The notes beneath the pieces are model-generated. The model was given only the letters and a program-made list of their open reading frames with translations, did not search any database and was not told where the DNA came from. From assembly GCF_022288725.1 (NCBI RefSeq), contig NZ_JAKNTA010000007.1:62001-126000 (forward strand): a stretch of 64,000 nucleotides of DNA, given 5' to 3'. The position numbers were made by a program, and so were the translations under genes. This document shows, piece after piece, positions 17,593 to 25,791 of the stretch. Source of the stretch: Kitasatospora sp. A2-31. GTDB lineage: Bacteria; Actinomycetota; Actinomycetes; Streptomycetales; Streptomycetaceae. Every line of letters begins with the position of its first letter. The stretch's first letter is position 1.

Positions 17593-18863
17593 CCCGTGCT
17601 CACGAGTCGGCGGCCCTGAAGGGCCTGCTCGACACCGACGCGATCCGCAAGGACTTCCCCGTCCTGCAGCGGCTGCTGCACGAGGAGAAGCCGCTGGTCT
17701 ACCTGGACAACGCGGCCACCTCGCAGAAGCCGCGCCAGGTGCTGGACGCGCTGAACGCCTACTACGAGCGGCACAACGCCAACGTCCACCGCGGCGTGCA
17801 CGTGCTGGCCGAGGAGGCCACGGCGCTGTACGAGGGCGCCCGTGACAAGGTCGCGGCGTTCATCAACGCGCCCAGCCGCAACGAGGTGATCTTCACCAAG
17901 AACGCCTCGGAGTCGCTGAACCTGGTCGCCAACATGCTCGGCTGGGCCGACGACCCCTACCGGGTGGACCAGGACTCCGAGATCGTCATCACGGAGATGG
18001 AGCACCACTCCAACATCGTGCCGTGGCAGCTGCTCTCGCAGCGCACCGGTGCCAAGCTGAAGTGGTTCGGGCTGACCGACGAGGGCCGGCTCGACCTCTC
18101 CGCCATCGACGAGCTGATCACCGAGAAGACCAAGGTGGTCTCCTTCACCCTGGTCTCCAACCTGCTCGGCACCGTCAACCCGGTCGAGACGATCGTGCGC
18201 AAGGCCCAGTCGGTCGGTGCGCTGGTCGTGATCGACGCCTCGCAGGCCGCGCCGCACATGGTGCTGGACGTGCAGGCGCTGGAGGCCGACTTCGTGGCCT
18301 TCACCGGCCACAAGATGCTGGGCCCGACCGGCATCGGCGTGCTCTGGGGCCGCCAGGAGCTGCTGGAGGACCTCCCGCCGTTCCTCGGCGGCGGCGAGAT
18401 GATCGAGACCGTCACCATGGGCTCGTCCACCTACGCACCGGCGCCGCACAAGTTCGAGGCCGGCACCCCGCCGATCGCCCAGGCGGTCGGGCTGGGCGCG
18501 GCCGTCGACTACCTGTCCGGCATCGGCATGGAGAAGATCGCCGCCCACGAGCACGCGATCACCGAGTACGCGGTCGAGCGCCTGCTGGAGGTCCCGGACC
18601 TGCGGATCATCGGCCCGCGCACGGCCGTGGACCGCGGCGCCGCGATCTCGTTCACGCTGGGCGACATCCACCCGCACGACGTGGGCCAGGTGCTGGACGA
18701 GCAGGGTATCGCCGTCCGGGTCGGCCACCACTGCGCGCGGCCGGTCTGCCTGCGGTACGGAATTCCGGCGACCACGCGGGCGTCGTTCTACCTGTACTCG
18801 ACGCCGGGCGAGGTCGACGCCCTGATCGCCGGCCTGCACCACGTCCGGAACTTCTTCGGCTGA
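17589..18863 (+). CDS. sufS: Cysteine desulfurase SufS
   Basis: 424-residue PLP enzyme that converts cysteine to alanine and passes persulfide sulfur to SufU. It shows YLDNAATSQKP at the N-terminus, the PLP lysine in AFTGHKMLGPTGIG, and the catalytic Cys in GHHCARPVCLRYG near the C-terminus. The GTG start overlaps the sufC stop (GTGA). Length and motifs match group II (SufS/CsdA) enzymes. Confidence 0.96.
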   Translation: MTRAHESAALKGLLDTDAIRKDFPVLQRLLHEEKPLVYLDNAATSQKPRQVLDALNAYYERHNANVHRGVHVLAEEATALYEGARDKVAAFINAPSRNEVIFTKNASESLNLVANMLGWADDPYRVDQDSEIVITEMEHHSNIVPWQLLSQRTGAKLKWFGLTDEGRLDLSAIDELITEKTKVVSFTLVSNLLGTVNPVETIVRKAQSVGALVVIDASQAAPHMVLDVQALEADFVAFTGHKMLGPTGIGVLWGRQELLEDLPPFLGGGEMIETVTMGSSTYAPAPHKFEAGTPPIAQAVGLGAAVDYLSGIGMEKIAAHEHAITEYAVERLLEVPDLRIIGPRTAVDRGAAISFTLGDIHPHDVGQVLDEQGIAVRVGHHCARPVCLRYGIPATTRASFYLYSTPGEVDALIAGLHHVRNFFG

Positions 18864-18882
18864 CGGGACGGGGCACGCGATC

Positions 18883-19335
18883 ATGAAGCTCGACTCGATG
18901 TACCAGGACATCATCCTGGACCACTACCGCAACCCCCACGGCAAGGGGCTGCGGGACGGCGACGCCGAGGTGCACCACGTCAACCCGACCTGCGGCGACG
19001 AGATCACCCTGCGGGTGAAGCTCGACGGTGCCAAGGTCGCGGACGTCTCGTACGAGTCGCAGGGCTGTTCCATCAGCCAGGCCAGTGCGTCGGTGCTGAA
19101 CGACCTGGTGGTCGGCAAGACCGTGGGCGAGGCGCAGACCGTCCAGGAGGCCTTCTTGGAGCTGATGCAGAGCAAGGGCCAGGGCGAGGGGGACGAGGAG
19201 GTGCTGGAGGACGCGATCGCGTTCGCCGGCGTCTCCAAGTACCCCGCCCGGGTCAAGTGCGCCCTGCTGAGCTGGATGGCCTGGAAGGACGCCACCGCCC
19301 AGGCGCTGGCCGCACGACCCGCCCTGAACGACTGA
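18883..19335 (+). CDS. sufU: SufU zinc-dependent sulfurtransferase
   Basis: 150-residue IscU-like protein of the SUF type. The metal/sulfur ligands Cys37, Asp39 (NPTCGDE), Cys62 (SQGCSIS) and Cys126 (VKCALLSW) are all present. The insertion between the second and third Cys seen in SufU rather than IscU is visible. It accepts sulfur from SufS and passes it to SufB. It starts 19 nt after sufS. Confidence 0.95.
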   Translation: MKLDSMYQDIILDHYRNPHGKGLRDGDAEVHHVNPTCGDEITLRVKLDGAKVADVSYESQGCSISQASASVLNDLVVGKTVGEAQTVQEAFLELMQSKGQGEGDEEVLEDAIAFAGVSKYPARVKCALLSWMAWKDATAQALAARPALND

Positions 19336-19356
19336 AGCAGAAGAGGAGGACAGACC

Positions 19357-19737
19357 ATGAGTGACACCGAGACGCCCGCCCCTTCCGCCGAAGAGGCGCC
19401 GCTGGGCATCGTCGGCACCACCGCCGGCACCGTCTCCGTCGAGGACCTGACCGAGGCCCTGATGGACGTCGTCGACCCCGAGCTGGGAATCGACGTCGTC
19501 AACCTGGGCCTGATCTACGGCATCCACATCGACGAGTCGGACGTGGCCACCATCGACATGACGCTCACCTCGGCGGCCTGCCCGCTGACCGACGTCATCG
19601 AGGACCAGGCCAAGACCGCCACCGACGGCCTCGTCCAGGACCTGCGCATCAACTGGGTCTGGATGCCGCCGTGGGGCCCGGACAAGATCACCGACGACGG
19701 CCGCGAGCAGCTGCGCGCCCTCGGCTTCAACGTCTGA
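19357..19737 (+). CDS. sufT: SufT/MIP18-family Fe-S maturation factor
   Basis: 126-residue DUF59 (MIP18) protein. The core reads MDVVDPELGIDVVNLGLIYG, then MTLTSAACPLTDVIEDQ with the conserved Cys, and ends in MPPWGPDKITDDGREQLRALGF. Members help deliver clusters to apo-proteins. GAGGAGG precedes the ATG at 19357. It is the last gene of the suf operon. Confidence 0.92.
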   Translation: MSDTETPAPSAEEAPLGIVGTTAGTVSVEDLTEALMDVVDPELGIDVVNLGLIYGIHIDESDVATIDMTLTSAACPLTDVIEDQAKTATDGLVQDLRINWVWMPPWGPDKITDDGREQLRALGFNV

Positions 19738-19788
19738 CGGTCGGGCCTTCGTCAACCCGCTGCCGCGCGAGTCTCTCCTTCGGGGGAA

Positions 19789-20160
19789 GTGTTCGCGCGG
19801 CAGTGGTATATCTGCCAGCGGGCGGCCAGGGTGGTGCCGCGACCGCACCTCCTGCCGGAGCAGATCGGCCTGGTGGTCGAGGTGACGTCCTCCTCCAACG
19901 CGCACAACGATCGCCGTCCCGTACTCGGTCGACGGGTCAAGCCCACGAAGTGGAGCGGCTACGCCCGCACCGGTGTGCCGTACTACGTGCTGGTGGACCG
20001 GGACCCACGAAACCCGGGGATCACCCTGTTCGGAGAACCGGACCGTAAGGAGGGCAGCTACGCGGTGCTCGGTGAGTGGAAGTTCGGCGATCAGGTGCGG
20101 CTGCCGAATCCGTTCGGATTCGACTTCCGTACGAGCACCTGGAAGCCCCGGACCGCTTAG
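19789..20160 (+). pseudogene. Truncated Uma2-family (DUF820) PD-(D/E)xK protein
   Basis: 123 codons resembling the C-terminal two thirds of Uma2-family nuclease-fold proteins, which are normally about 190 residues. The recognisable core is QIGLVVEVTSSSNAHNDRRPV, KWSGYARTGVPYYVLVDRD. The expected N-terminal helix-and-strand half is missing upstream, where the suf operon ends 51 nt away. A GTG at 19789 could start a shortened product. It is probably a decayed gene, but expression of a short protein cannot be excluded. Confidence 0.6.
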
Positions 20161-20174
20161 GAGCCCTCACACGA

Positions 20175-20212
20175 CGCCGCCGGCGGGACGGAGATCCGTC
20201 CCGCCGGCGGCG
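20175..20212. terminator. Bidirectional terminator
   Basis: A 16-bp stem, CGCCGCCGGCGGGACG / CGTCCCGCCGGCGGCG, separates the Uma2 remnant and the convergent MFS gene. Confidence 0.88.
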
Positions 20213-20225
20213 TTCGTGCGTGGGG

Positions 20226-21557
20226 TCAGCCGCGCTTCGGGCTCCGGGCCACGGCCAGGGCCAGGCCCGCGCAGGCGACGGCGGCGAGGGTGGCGAAACC
20301 GCTGACGGCGGGGAGCAGACCGTAGCGCTGGGTGAGGGCGCCGACGGCGATGATGGGTGCGGAGCTGCCGAGGTAGACGATGATCCACAGGGAGCTCAGC
20401 TCCGAGCCCCGCCGCTCCGGGTTCATCGCGGCGACGGCCGCGGTGAAGAGCGAGCGGAAGGCGACGCCCTGGCAGATGCCGCCGAGGACGCTGCCGATGA
20501 ACAGCAGCGCCGGGGTGCCGGTGTACTGGGCCGTGACGACCAGGCCGAGGCCGGTCGCCAGGCCGGTCATGCCGAGGGCGATGACCAGGCGGTCCGCGGT
20601 CGGCGGGACGAGCAGCTGGGCGACGGCGGAGGAGCCGAGCAGCAGGGCGGCCACGATCGCACCGGTCAGGTGCGAGGAGGTGTGCAGCAGCCGGGCGGAG
20701 AAGGCCGGGGCGAGCGCCAGGTAGACGCCGAAGACGCCGTAGGAGACGAACCCGGCGCCGGCGGCGAGCAGGAACTCGCGGCGGCCGGCGGTCGGCAGGG
20801 CGAGGCGCTGCGGGCGCAGGTGGGCCGGGGTGGTGATGCGCGGCGGGGAGGCCGGCGGGCGGTTGCGGCCGGGCATCCGCGGGTGCACCACGGCGAGCGG
20901 CACGCAGAGCGCCAGCAGGCCGACGGCGTGCAGCAGGAACGGCGTCAGCAGCGGGTCGGACCCGCCGGACAGCAGGGCGCCGACGATCGGGCCGATCGCG
21001 ACGCCGCCCGCGGAACAGGCCAGGGTGAGCTTGGCGGCCAGGGTGGGGCGCTCCGGCAGCAGGTCGCCGAGGGCGGCCCCGGCGGCACCGGTGGACAGGC
21101 CCACCGCGATGCCCTGGACGGCGCGGCCGGCGGCGAGCTGCCAGAAGCCGCCGGCGGTGGCGAACACGACGTCGCCGGCGGCGGCCAGCGCCACGGCGGG
21201 CAGGATCAGGGCGCGCCGGCCGAGGTGGTCGGACCAGTGGCCGACCACGGCCAGGACGGGGACCAGCGCGAACACGTAGACCGTGAAGAGGATCGTGGTG
21301 TCGAGCGGGGTCAGGGAGAGGCGCTGCTGGAGGAGCGGGTAGATCGGCGTCGCCAGATTGGCACCGATCAGCATCAGCAGCAGCGCGGTCGACACCAGGC
21401 CGACGCGGACGCCGCGCAGCGCGTTCCAACGGCTGATCGCGGCGAGCTGGAGCTGGGCGCGCGGCGCGAGCTCCAGAGGAAGCAGGGCCTCCGACAGTCG
21501 GCGTCCGTCGAGCTGCGCGGTGCGCAGCCCGGGGCCGGCGGGGGAGAGGTCCGCCAT
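20226..21557 (-). CDS. MFS transporter
   Basis: 443-residue major facilitator with twelve predicted helices and a cytoplasmic N-terminal extension of about 45 residues. The loop 2-3 motif is visible as GHWSDHLGRRALIL (motif A), and a central loop rich in Pro/Arg divides the two halves. The ATG at 21557 has AGGAGAT upstream. No substrate-specific motif is seen; drug/sugar efflux of the DHA type is the likeliest class. The first helices follow LVSTALLLMLIGANLATPIYPLL. Confidence 0.88.
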   Translation of the reverse strand: MADLSPAGPGLRTAQLDGRRLSEALLPLELAPRAQLQLAAISRWNALRGVRVGLVSTALLLMLIGANLATPIYPLLQQRLSLTPLDTTILFTVYVFALVPVLAVVGHWSDHLGRRALILPAVALAAAGDVVFATAGGFWQLAAGRAVQGIAVGLSTGAAGAALGDLLPERPTLAAKLTLACSAGGVAIGPIVGALLSGGSDPLLTPFLLHAVGLLALCVPLAVVHPRMPGRNRPPASPPRITTPAHLRPQRLALPTAGRREFLLAAGAGFVSYGVFGVYLALAPAFSARLLHTSSHLTGAIVAALLLGSSAVAQLLVPPTADRLVIALGMTGLATGLGLVVTAQYTGTPALLFIGSVLGGICQGVAFRSLFTAAVAAMNPERRGSELSSLWIIVYLGSSAPIIAVGALTQRYGLLPAVSGFATLAAVACAGLALAVARSPKRG

Positions 21558-21885
21558 GTAAGGGATCTCCTGAGGCAGGGCACCACCGGGTCGGCGGGGT
21601 GTGCCGGCGCACCCGTCCTGAGGCGCTGTGGTGGTGGCCGCGGTGCGGGGGCTCCCTGGTGGAGCGGATGAGCTGTGGGGTGGGCGTCGTTGCCCGGTGG
21701 GCCGCGCGGGGTGGGCACGGCACCGCTTCGAAGGATAAGGGGTGGGCGCACGGTCGCGGCGCGCGCCCCTGGAGGCCGGGCGCCGGAGGTGCCCGGCCTA
21801 TACGCTGAGGTGGTGGACCGGCACACGGAGCTGATTTCCGGGGTGTCGATCGGCTGACCGCTCGGTGTAGGGAGAACGCACAACG
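21558..21885. promoter_or_regulatory. Divergent intergenic region, MFS / 551-aa gene
   Basis: 328 bases between divergent starts. A TATACGCT segment at 21800-21807 could be a -10 element for the right-hand gene, about 80 nt before its start. No other structure was seen. Confidence 0.35.
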
Positions 21886-23541
21886 ATGGCCGGACGACGT
21901 CGGAAGAACGCTGGGCCCTCGTCGGAGGGGGCGCCGGACGAGGGGTCGGCCGGGGCGGTGCTGCCGGCGGATCTGGAGCTGCAGGACCTCTACGGGGCGT
22001 TCGCCGCGCACGGTCTGGACGACGACGAGGACCTGGACGACGCGGCCGTGCTGGTGCCGCCGGTCAAGCTGCCGTCCGAGACGGAGCTGACCGCGCAGGC
22101 GAAGGCCGTACCGATGTTCGGGTACGCGCTGAAGCTGGCCCGCTGGACGGCCCCGCACCGGCCGGTGGACGAGCACGGCGACCTGACCGGCCCGGACCGG
22201 GTGCCCGCGGCCCGGCTGCTGGGACTCGCCCCGGAGCAGGGCGACGCGCCGGAGGAGGCGGTGGTCGAGGCGATGCGGGCCTGGTCGCTGGCGTGCGACC
22301 TGGACCTGATCGAGATCGGCACCACCGCGGCCGGCGAGCACGTGGCCATCCCGGGACCGGACCTGGAGCCGGCCGAGCAGGGGGACCCGGAGACCGTCCT
22401 GGAGCTGTGGCTGACCGCCGCCGGGATCGTCCGGGAGCTGGCCGTGGAGGCGGACTCGCTGCCCGAGGGCGAGGAGGCCGGCGGGGCGGCCGAGCCGGGT
22501 GCCGAGGCCGAGGAGGACGAGGAGAGGCTGGCGCAGGTCGAGGACGCCCGGGACGAGGCCGCCGAACTGCTCGACGAGGCGCTGCAGGTGCTGTACGAGA
22601 CCACGGCGTTCGCCGAGCCGGGCACCGAGACCGTGCCGCTGGGCGTGCTGGCCGCGCTGCTGGTGGTGCCGGAGGGGGAGGAGCCGAGCGAGGAGCTGCT
22701 CGGCGACATCACCGATGTGATGGTCGCCCTGGATCCGATGCTGGGCGATCTCGCCGAGCTGGGCGTACTGGACTACCGCCCGATCGACCCGGAGCTCTTC
22801 GACGAGGAGGAGGGCGAGGAGGGCGGGGAGCCGGCGCTCACCGCGGCCGGCGAGGAGCCGCTGGACGAGGAGGAGTCGGCCCGTTTCGGGCTGGTCCGGC
22901 TGACCCCGCTCGGCCAGTACGGCATCCGGAAGTGGCTGCTGGAGGACGGCTACGACGCCCCGCTGGTCGGCGACCTGGCCCGGGGCGACGCCGTCGAGCT
23001 GCTGCGGGGTGTCTGCGAGGCCGCCAACGTCCTGCCGGACGAGGAGCTGAAGGTCTGGATCACCGGCCGGGAGCCGGCGGCGGCGGCGCGCGAGCTGCTG
23101 GCCGCGGCGCGCGGCAGCGATGCGTACGCGCCGATGCGGCGGATGCTCTGCCAGCTCGCGCTGACCATGCTGGGCGAGGGCGCCGAGCCCGCCGTCCGGG
23201 AGGTGTTGGACGACCCGGAGCTGGGCGGGGGCGCGCGGGCGTGGCTGGTCGGTCGCGGGGCCGCCGACGTGCCGGCGCCGGAGCGGGCGATGGCGCTGTG
23301 GACGGTGGTGGACACCTTCGCCGCCCAGCTGCTCGACACGGGCGGCGATGCGGAGATGCTGCGCGAGCTGATCGCCGACCTGCCGGTGACGGACAACCCG
23401 GCGAGCTACTTCGGCGAGCTCTGGCGGGTCGACCACCCTTACACGGCGGACGTGCTGGAGGTGGTGGGCGAGCTGCACCTGGACCGCGCGGTGGCCAAGG
23501 AGGCCCGCAAGGCCGCCTTCAAGGCGCGTTCCAAGGGCTGA
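21886..23541 (+). CDS. Large acidic protein, function unknown
   Basis: 551 residues, very rich in Glu/Asp. A basic N-terminus (MAGRRRKNAG) leads into a helical region. An acidic low-complexity linker near residues 190-220 is followed by repeated short helices, and the C-terminal half (about 330-551) looks like alpha-helical repeats (VGDLARGDAVELLRGVCEAANVLPDEELKVW). It ends in a basic tail (KEARKAAFKARSKG). No signal peptide or membrane helix. GGGAGA lies 11 nt before the ATG. Codon use matches neighbours. I do not recognise a characterised family. Confidence 0.8.
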   Translation: MAGRRRKNAGPSSEGAPDEGSAGAVLPADLELQDLYGAFAAHGLDDDEDLDDAAVLVPPVKLPSETELTAQAKAVPMFGYALKLARWTAPHRPVDEHGDLTGPDRVPAARLLGLAPEQGDAPEEAVVEAMRAWSLACDLDLIEIGTTAAGEHVAIPGPDLEPAEQGDPETVLELWLTAAGIVRELAVEADSLPEGEEAGGAAEPGAEAEEDEERLAQVEDARDEAAELLDEALQVLYETTAFAEPGTETVPLGVLAALLVVPEGEEPSEELLGDITDVMVALDPMLGDLAELGVLDYRPIDPELFDEEEGEEGGEPALTAAGEEPLDEEESARFGLVRLTPLGQYGIRKWLLEDGYDAPLVGDLARGDAVELLRGVCEAANVLPDEELKVWITGREPAAAARELLAAARGSDAYAPMRRMLCQLALTMLGEGAEPAVREVLDDPELGGGARAWLVGRGAADVPAPERAMALWTVVDTFAAQLLDTGGDAEMLRELIADLPVTDNPASYFGELWRVDHPYTADVLEVVGELHLDRAVAKEARKAAFKARSKG

Positions 23542-23575
23542 CGCCTGGATCGCCTGGATCCGCCCCCCCCCGCGG

Positions 23576-23607
23576 GAGCCCTCGGGCCCTGCGGGGTGCC
23601 GGGGCTC
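23576..23607 (+). terminator. Possible terminator
   Basis: Imperfect hairpin GAGCCCTCGGGCCC / GGGGTGCCGGGGCTC, just after a run of ten C residues, downstream of the 551-residue gene. Confidence 0.5.
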
Positions 23608-23695
23608 ACGGCGGCAAGGCGTACGGCGGGCCGGGCTCGTGGCGCCGGCTCAGGCCGGGCGGGGCCCGGCCGGGCGGGCTCGTGGCGGGCCGCGC

Positions 23696-24139
23696 TCACG
23701 GGAGGTCGAGCGAGCCGTCCTCGGTGAAGGGGAAGAACGGGTTGTGGGCCAGCTCCCAGAGGTGGCCGTCCGGGTCCTCGAAGTAGCCGGAGTAGCCGCC
23801 CCAGCTGGTGGGCTCCGGCGCCTTGACCACCGTGGCGCCGGCCTCGACGGCCGTCCGCAGGGCGGCGTCCACCCGGTCGGGCGACTCAAGGTTCACCGCC
23901 AGGGTGACGCCCCGGAAGGACGGCTCGCCGGTGTCGGGCACGCCCGCGTCGGCGGCCAGCTCGTCGTGGGGGAAGAGGCCGAGCACCGAGTCGGCGGTGC
24001 GGAACCAGACGATCTCGGGGCTGGAGGCGGACGAACGGCTCCAGCCGAGCGCCTCGTAGAAGCGGGCGCTGCGGTCGAGGTCGCCGACGCCGAGGGTGAC
24101 GATGCTGATCCGGGCCGGGAAGTCCTTGTGCGCTGTCAT
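23696..24139 (-). CDS. VOC (glyoxalase/bleomycin resistance fold) protein
   Basis: 147-residue single-domain vicinal oxygen chelate protein. It shows the paired beta-alpha-beta-beta-beta modules: ISIVTLGVGDLDRSARFYEALGW at the start and GGYSGYFEDPDGHLWELAHNP near the end, with a Glu/His metal-ligand pattern. The ATG at 24139 begins just before the domain; longer frames upstream are unsupported. Substrate cannot be assigned from sequence. Confidence 0.88.
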   Translation of the reverse strand: MTAHKDFPARISIVTLGVGDLDRSARFYEALGWSRSSASSPEIVWFRTADSVLGLFPHDELAADAGVPDTGEPSFRGVTLAVNLESPDRVDAALRTAVEAGATVVKAPEPTSWGGYSGYFEDPDGHLWELAHNPFFPFTEDGSLDLP

Positions 24140-24338
24140 GCCCGACAGCGTAGGAAGCCGGACTGACAACCCGGGCCCTGACACGGCCGCGCCCGGCGGA
24201 TCCGTGCCCCGGTCCGCCCCGGCGAACCGCCCCCCGATCCGTCCGGCGGGGCGCCTGAACTGGTGACCCGGCAGGTCGGGCGACGTATCGTGTCCGGAGG
24301 CGGCACGCAGACGGCGAGGACAGGGGGTGCGGCCCGGG

Positions 24339-25544
24339 ATGACGCGGGAGCGGGAGCGGGAGAGCGGTGGCCGGCGGGACGGCCTCCGGGGCGGCGGTGA
24401 GCGGCCCGCGGAGCCGTGGGGCCGGGAGGACGGCTGCGCCGAGCAGGAGGACTTCGCCCGCCGCGCCCTCGCCGCGGCGGACTTCCCGGTGTACGGCGTC
24501 GCGGGCGGCGTGGCCCCGGACGGCGACGCGCTGGCCGCGTTCGAGACCTCGGACGGCCTGCTCTGCTGGGTCGAGGTCCAGTCCGGCGACTGGACTTCGG
24601 CCGACGGCCCGTACGTGACCGTGCGCACCTACCGGCCGGGCGCCGAGCGGTTCGGCGCGCTGCCGGACCTGGAGGACGTGGTCGAGGACGAGCGCGACCG
24701 GGTCTACGAACAGCTCGGCGTGGACGAGGGCGACTGTCCCGGGAGGGTCCGGGAGCTGCGCGAGTGGATCACCGTCGACGGCGAGCCGCAGGCGGTCGAG
24801 GTGCACGAGGACCGGCGCGAGCGCTGGGCCCGGGCGGACGCGCCGCTGCCCGACGTCTGCCCGCAGCCGGGTGCCGGGCCGGTCTGGGCCGGCCGGCTCC
24901 GGGTGGGCGGACTGACCGTCACCGTCTGCGCGCGGGGGGTCCGTCCCGGGGGCCTCGAACTGGCACCGGTGGCGGAGACCGAGCGGTACCTGGTGGGCCG
25001 CACGGCGCTGCTCCGCTCGCTCGCCGCGCGCCGCGGCCGGTACGTGCCGGTGGAGGAGCGCGAGCTCCCGCCGGTCACCGGGCTGGAGGCACACCGGGCG
25101 GTGATCGAGCACAGCATCGCCGAGTCGGCCGCGATCGAGGCGCAGGTGCGGGCCGGCCGGACGCCCCGGCTGCCCCGCGACCTGCGCGGCGAGGCCGGTG
25201 CGCTGCGCTGGGAGGCAGCGGTGCGCCAGCAGATGCGCCTCGCCTCGGAGTCCCGGACGGAGGCGGTGGCGGCGGTGACAGCGATGGTCGACCACCTGGA
25301 GCGGTTCGCCCGGCAGGTCCCGTGGGCACTCGGCACCCCGGACGGGGCGGCCGCCGTCGAGGAGGTGATCCGCCACACCGTGTTCGCCAGCGAGGTGCCG
25401 AGCCTGCCGGCCCAGCGGGCCTGGGCGCAGGTGTGGCGGGACCGGTCCTGCGCCGAGGGTGAGCACTGGGAGGAGCACCGGCTCGCCGAGCAGCTCTGGC
25501 TCGCCGCCTGGGAGCAGTGGCGGGTGGCGCGCACCGCGCGGTGA
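24339..25544 (+). CDS. Conserved protein of unknown function
   Basis: 401 residues. The N-terminal 35 residues are charged and low complexity. A mixed alpha/beta part follows (FARRALAAADFPVYGVAGG ... LCWVEVQSGDW ... YVTVRTYRPG), then a mainly helical C-terminal part with conserved-looking HRAVIEHSIAESAAIEAQVRAG and a Trp-rich end (EHWEEHRLAEQLWLAAWEQW). No signal peptide or membrane segment. ATG 24339 is chosen; GTG at 24327 is in frame with GAGGACAG in front. I do not recognise the family. Confidence 0.72.
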   Translation: MTRERERESGGRRDGLRGGGERPAEPWGREDGCAEQEDFARRALAAADFPVYGVAGGVAPDGDALAAFETSDGLLCWVEVQSGDWTSADGPYVTVRTYRPGAERFGALPDLEDVVEDERDRVYEQLGVDEGDCPGRVRELREWITVDGEPQAVEVHEDRRERWARADAPLPDVCPQPGAGPVWAGRLRVGGLTVTVCARGVRPGGLELAPVAETERYLVGRTALLRSLAARRGRYVPVEERELPPVTGLEAHRAVIEHSIAESAAIEAQVRAGRTPRLPRDLRGEAGALRWEAAVRQQMRLASESRTEAVAAVTAMVDHLERFARQVPWALGTPDGAAAVEEVIRHTVFASEVPSLPAQRAWAQVWRDRSCAEGEHWEEHRLAEQLWLAAWEQWRVARTAR

Positions 25545-25552
25545 GGCCCCGC

Positions 25553-25586
25553 CGTCGGCCGGGCCGGGCGATGCGGCCGGCCGACG
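25553..25586 (+). terminator. Hairpin terminator
   Basis: CGTCGGCCGG ... CCGGCCGACG inverted repeat, 9 nt after the preceding stop. Confidence 0.65.
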
Positions 25587-25669
25587 CCGCGTGACCTGTG
25601 GTGCTCACGGCAAAGGGCGGGTCATGGGTTCGAATACGGTTGGCAAATGACCACCCTGACGAGGGGTCC

Positions 25670-25688
25670 GATTCACCGGGTGTTCACC
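25670..25688 (+). promoter_or_regulatory. PHO box (PhoP binding site) upstream of phoX
   Basis: Two direct repeats in 11-nt phase, ATTCACC (25671-25677) and GTTCACC (25682-25688), match the Streptomyces PHO-box unit GTTCACC-N4. They lie 104-122 nt upstream of the phosphatase start, strongly suggesting induction by PhoP under phosphate limitation. Confidence 0.75.
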
Positions 25689-25791
25689 GCAGCGGCGGAG
25701 TCTGCTGGGCGTCGACGACCAGCCTCGACACCTCGCTCGCCACGCACCGGGCCCGACCCGGTCGGCGGCCCACCTCTCAGGAGTGACTGAC

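Noticed and set aside
23571..23607. C-run and CGCCTGGAT duplication as an insertion scar
   Set aside because: Too short and simple; nothing mobile is adjacent and both flanking genes are intact.
25615..25660. tRNA-like GGGTTCGAATAC T-loop sequence
   Set aside because: Only a T-loop resemblance; no acceptor, D-arm or anticodon stem can be drawn around it.
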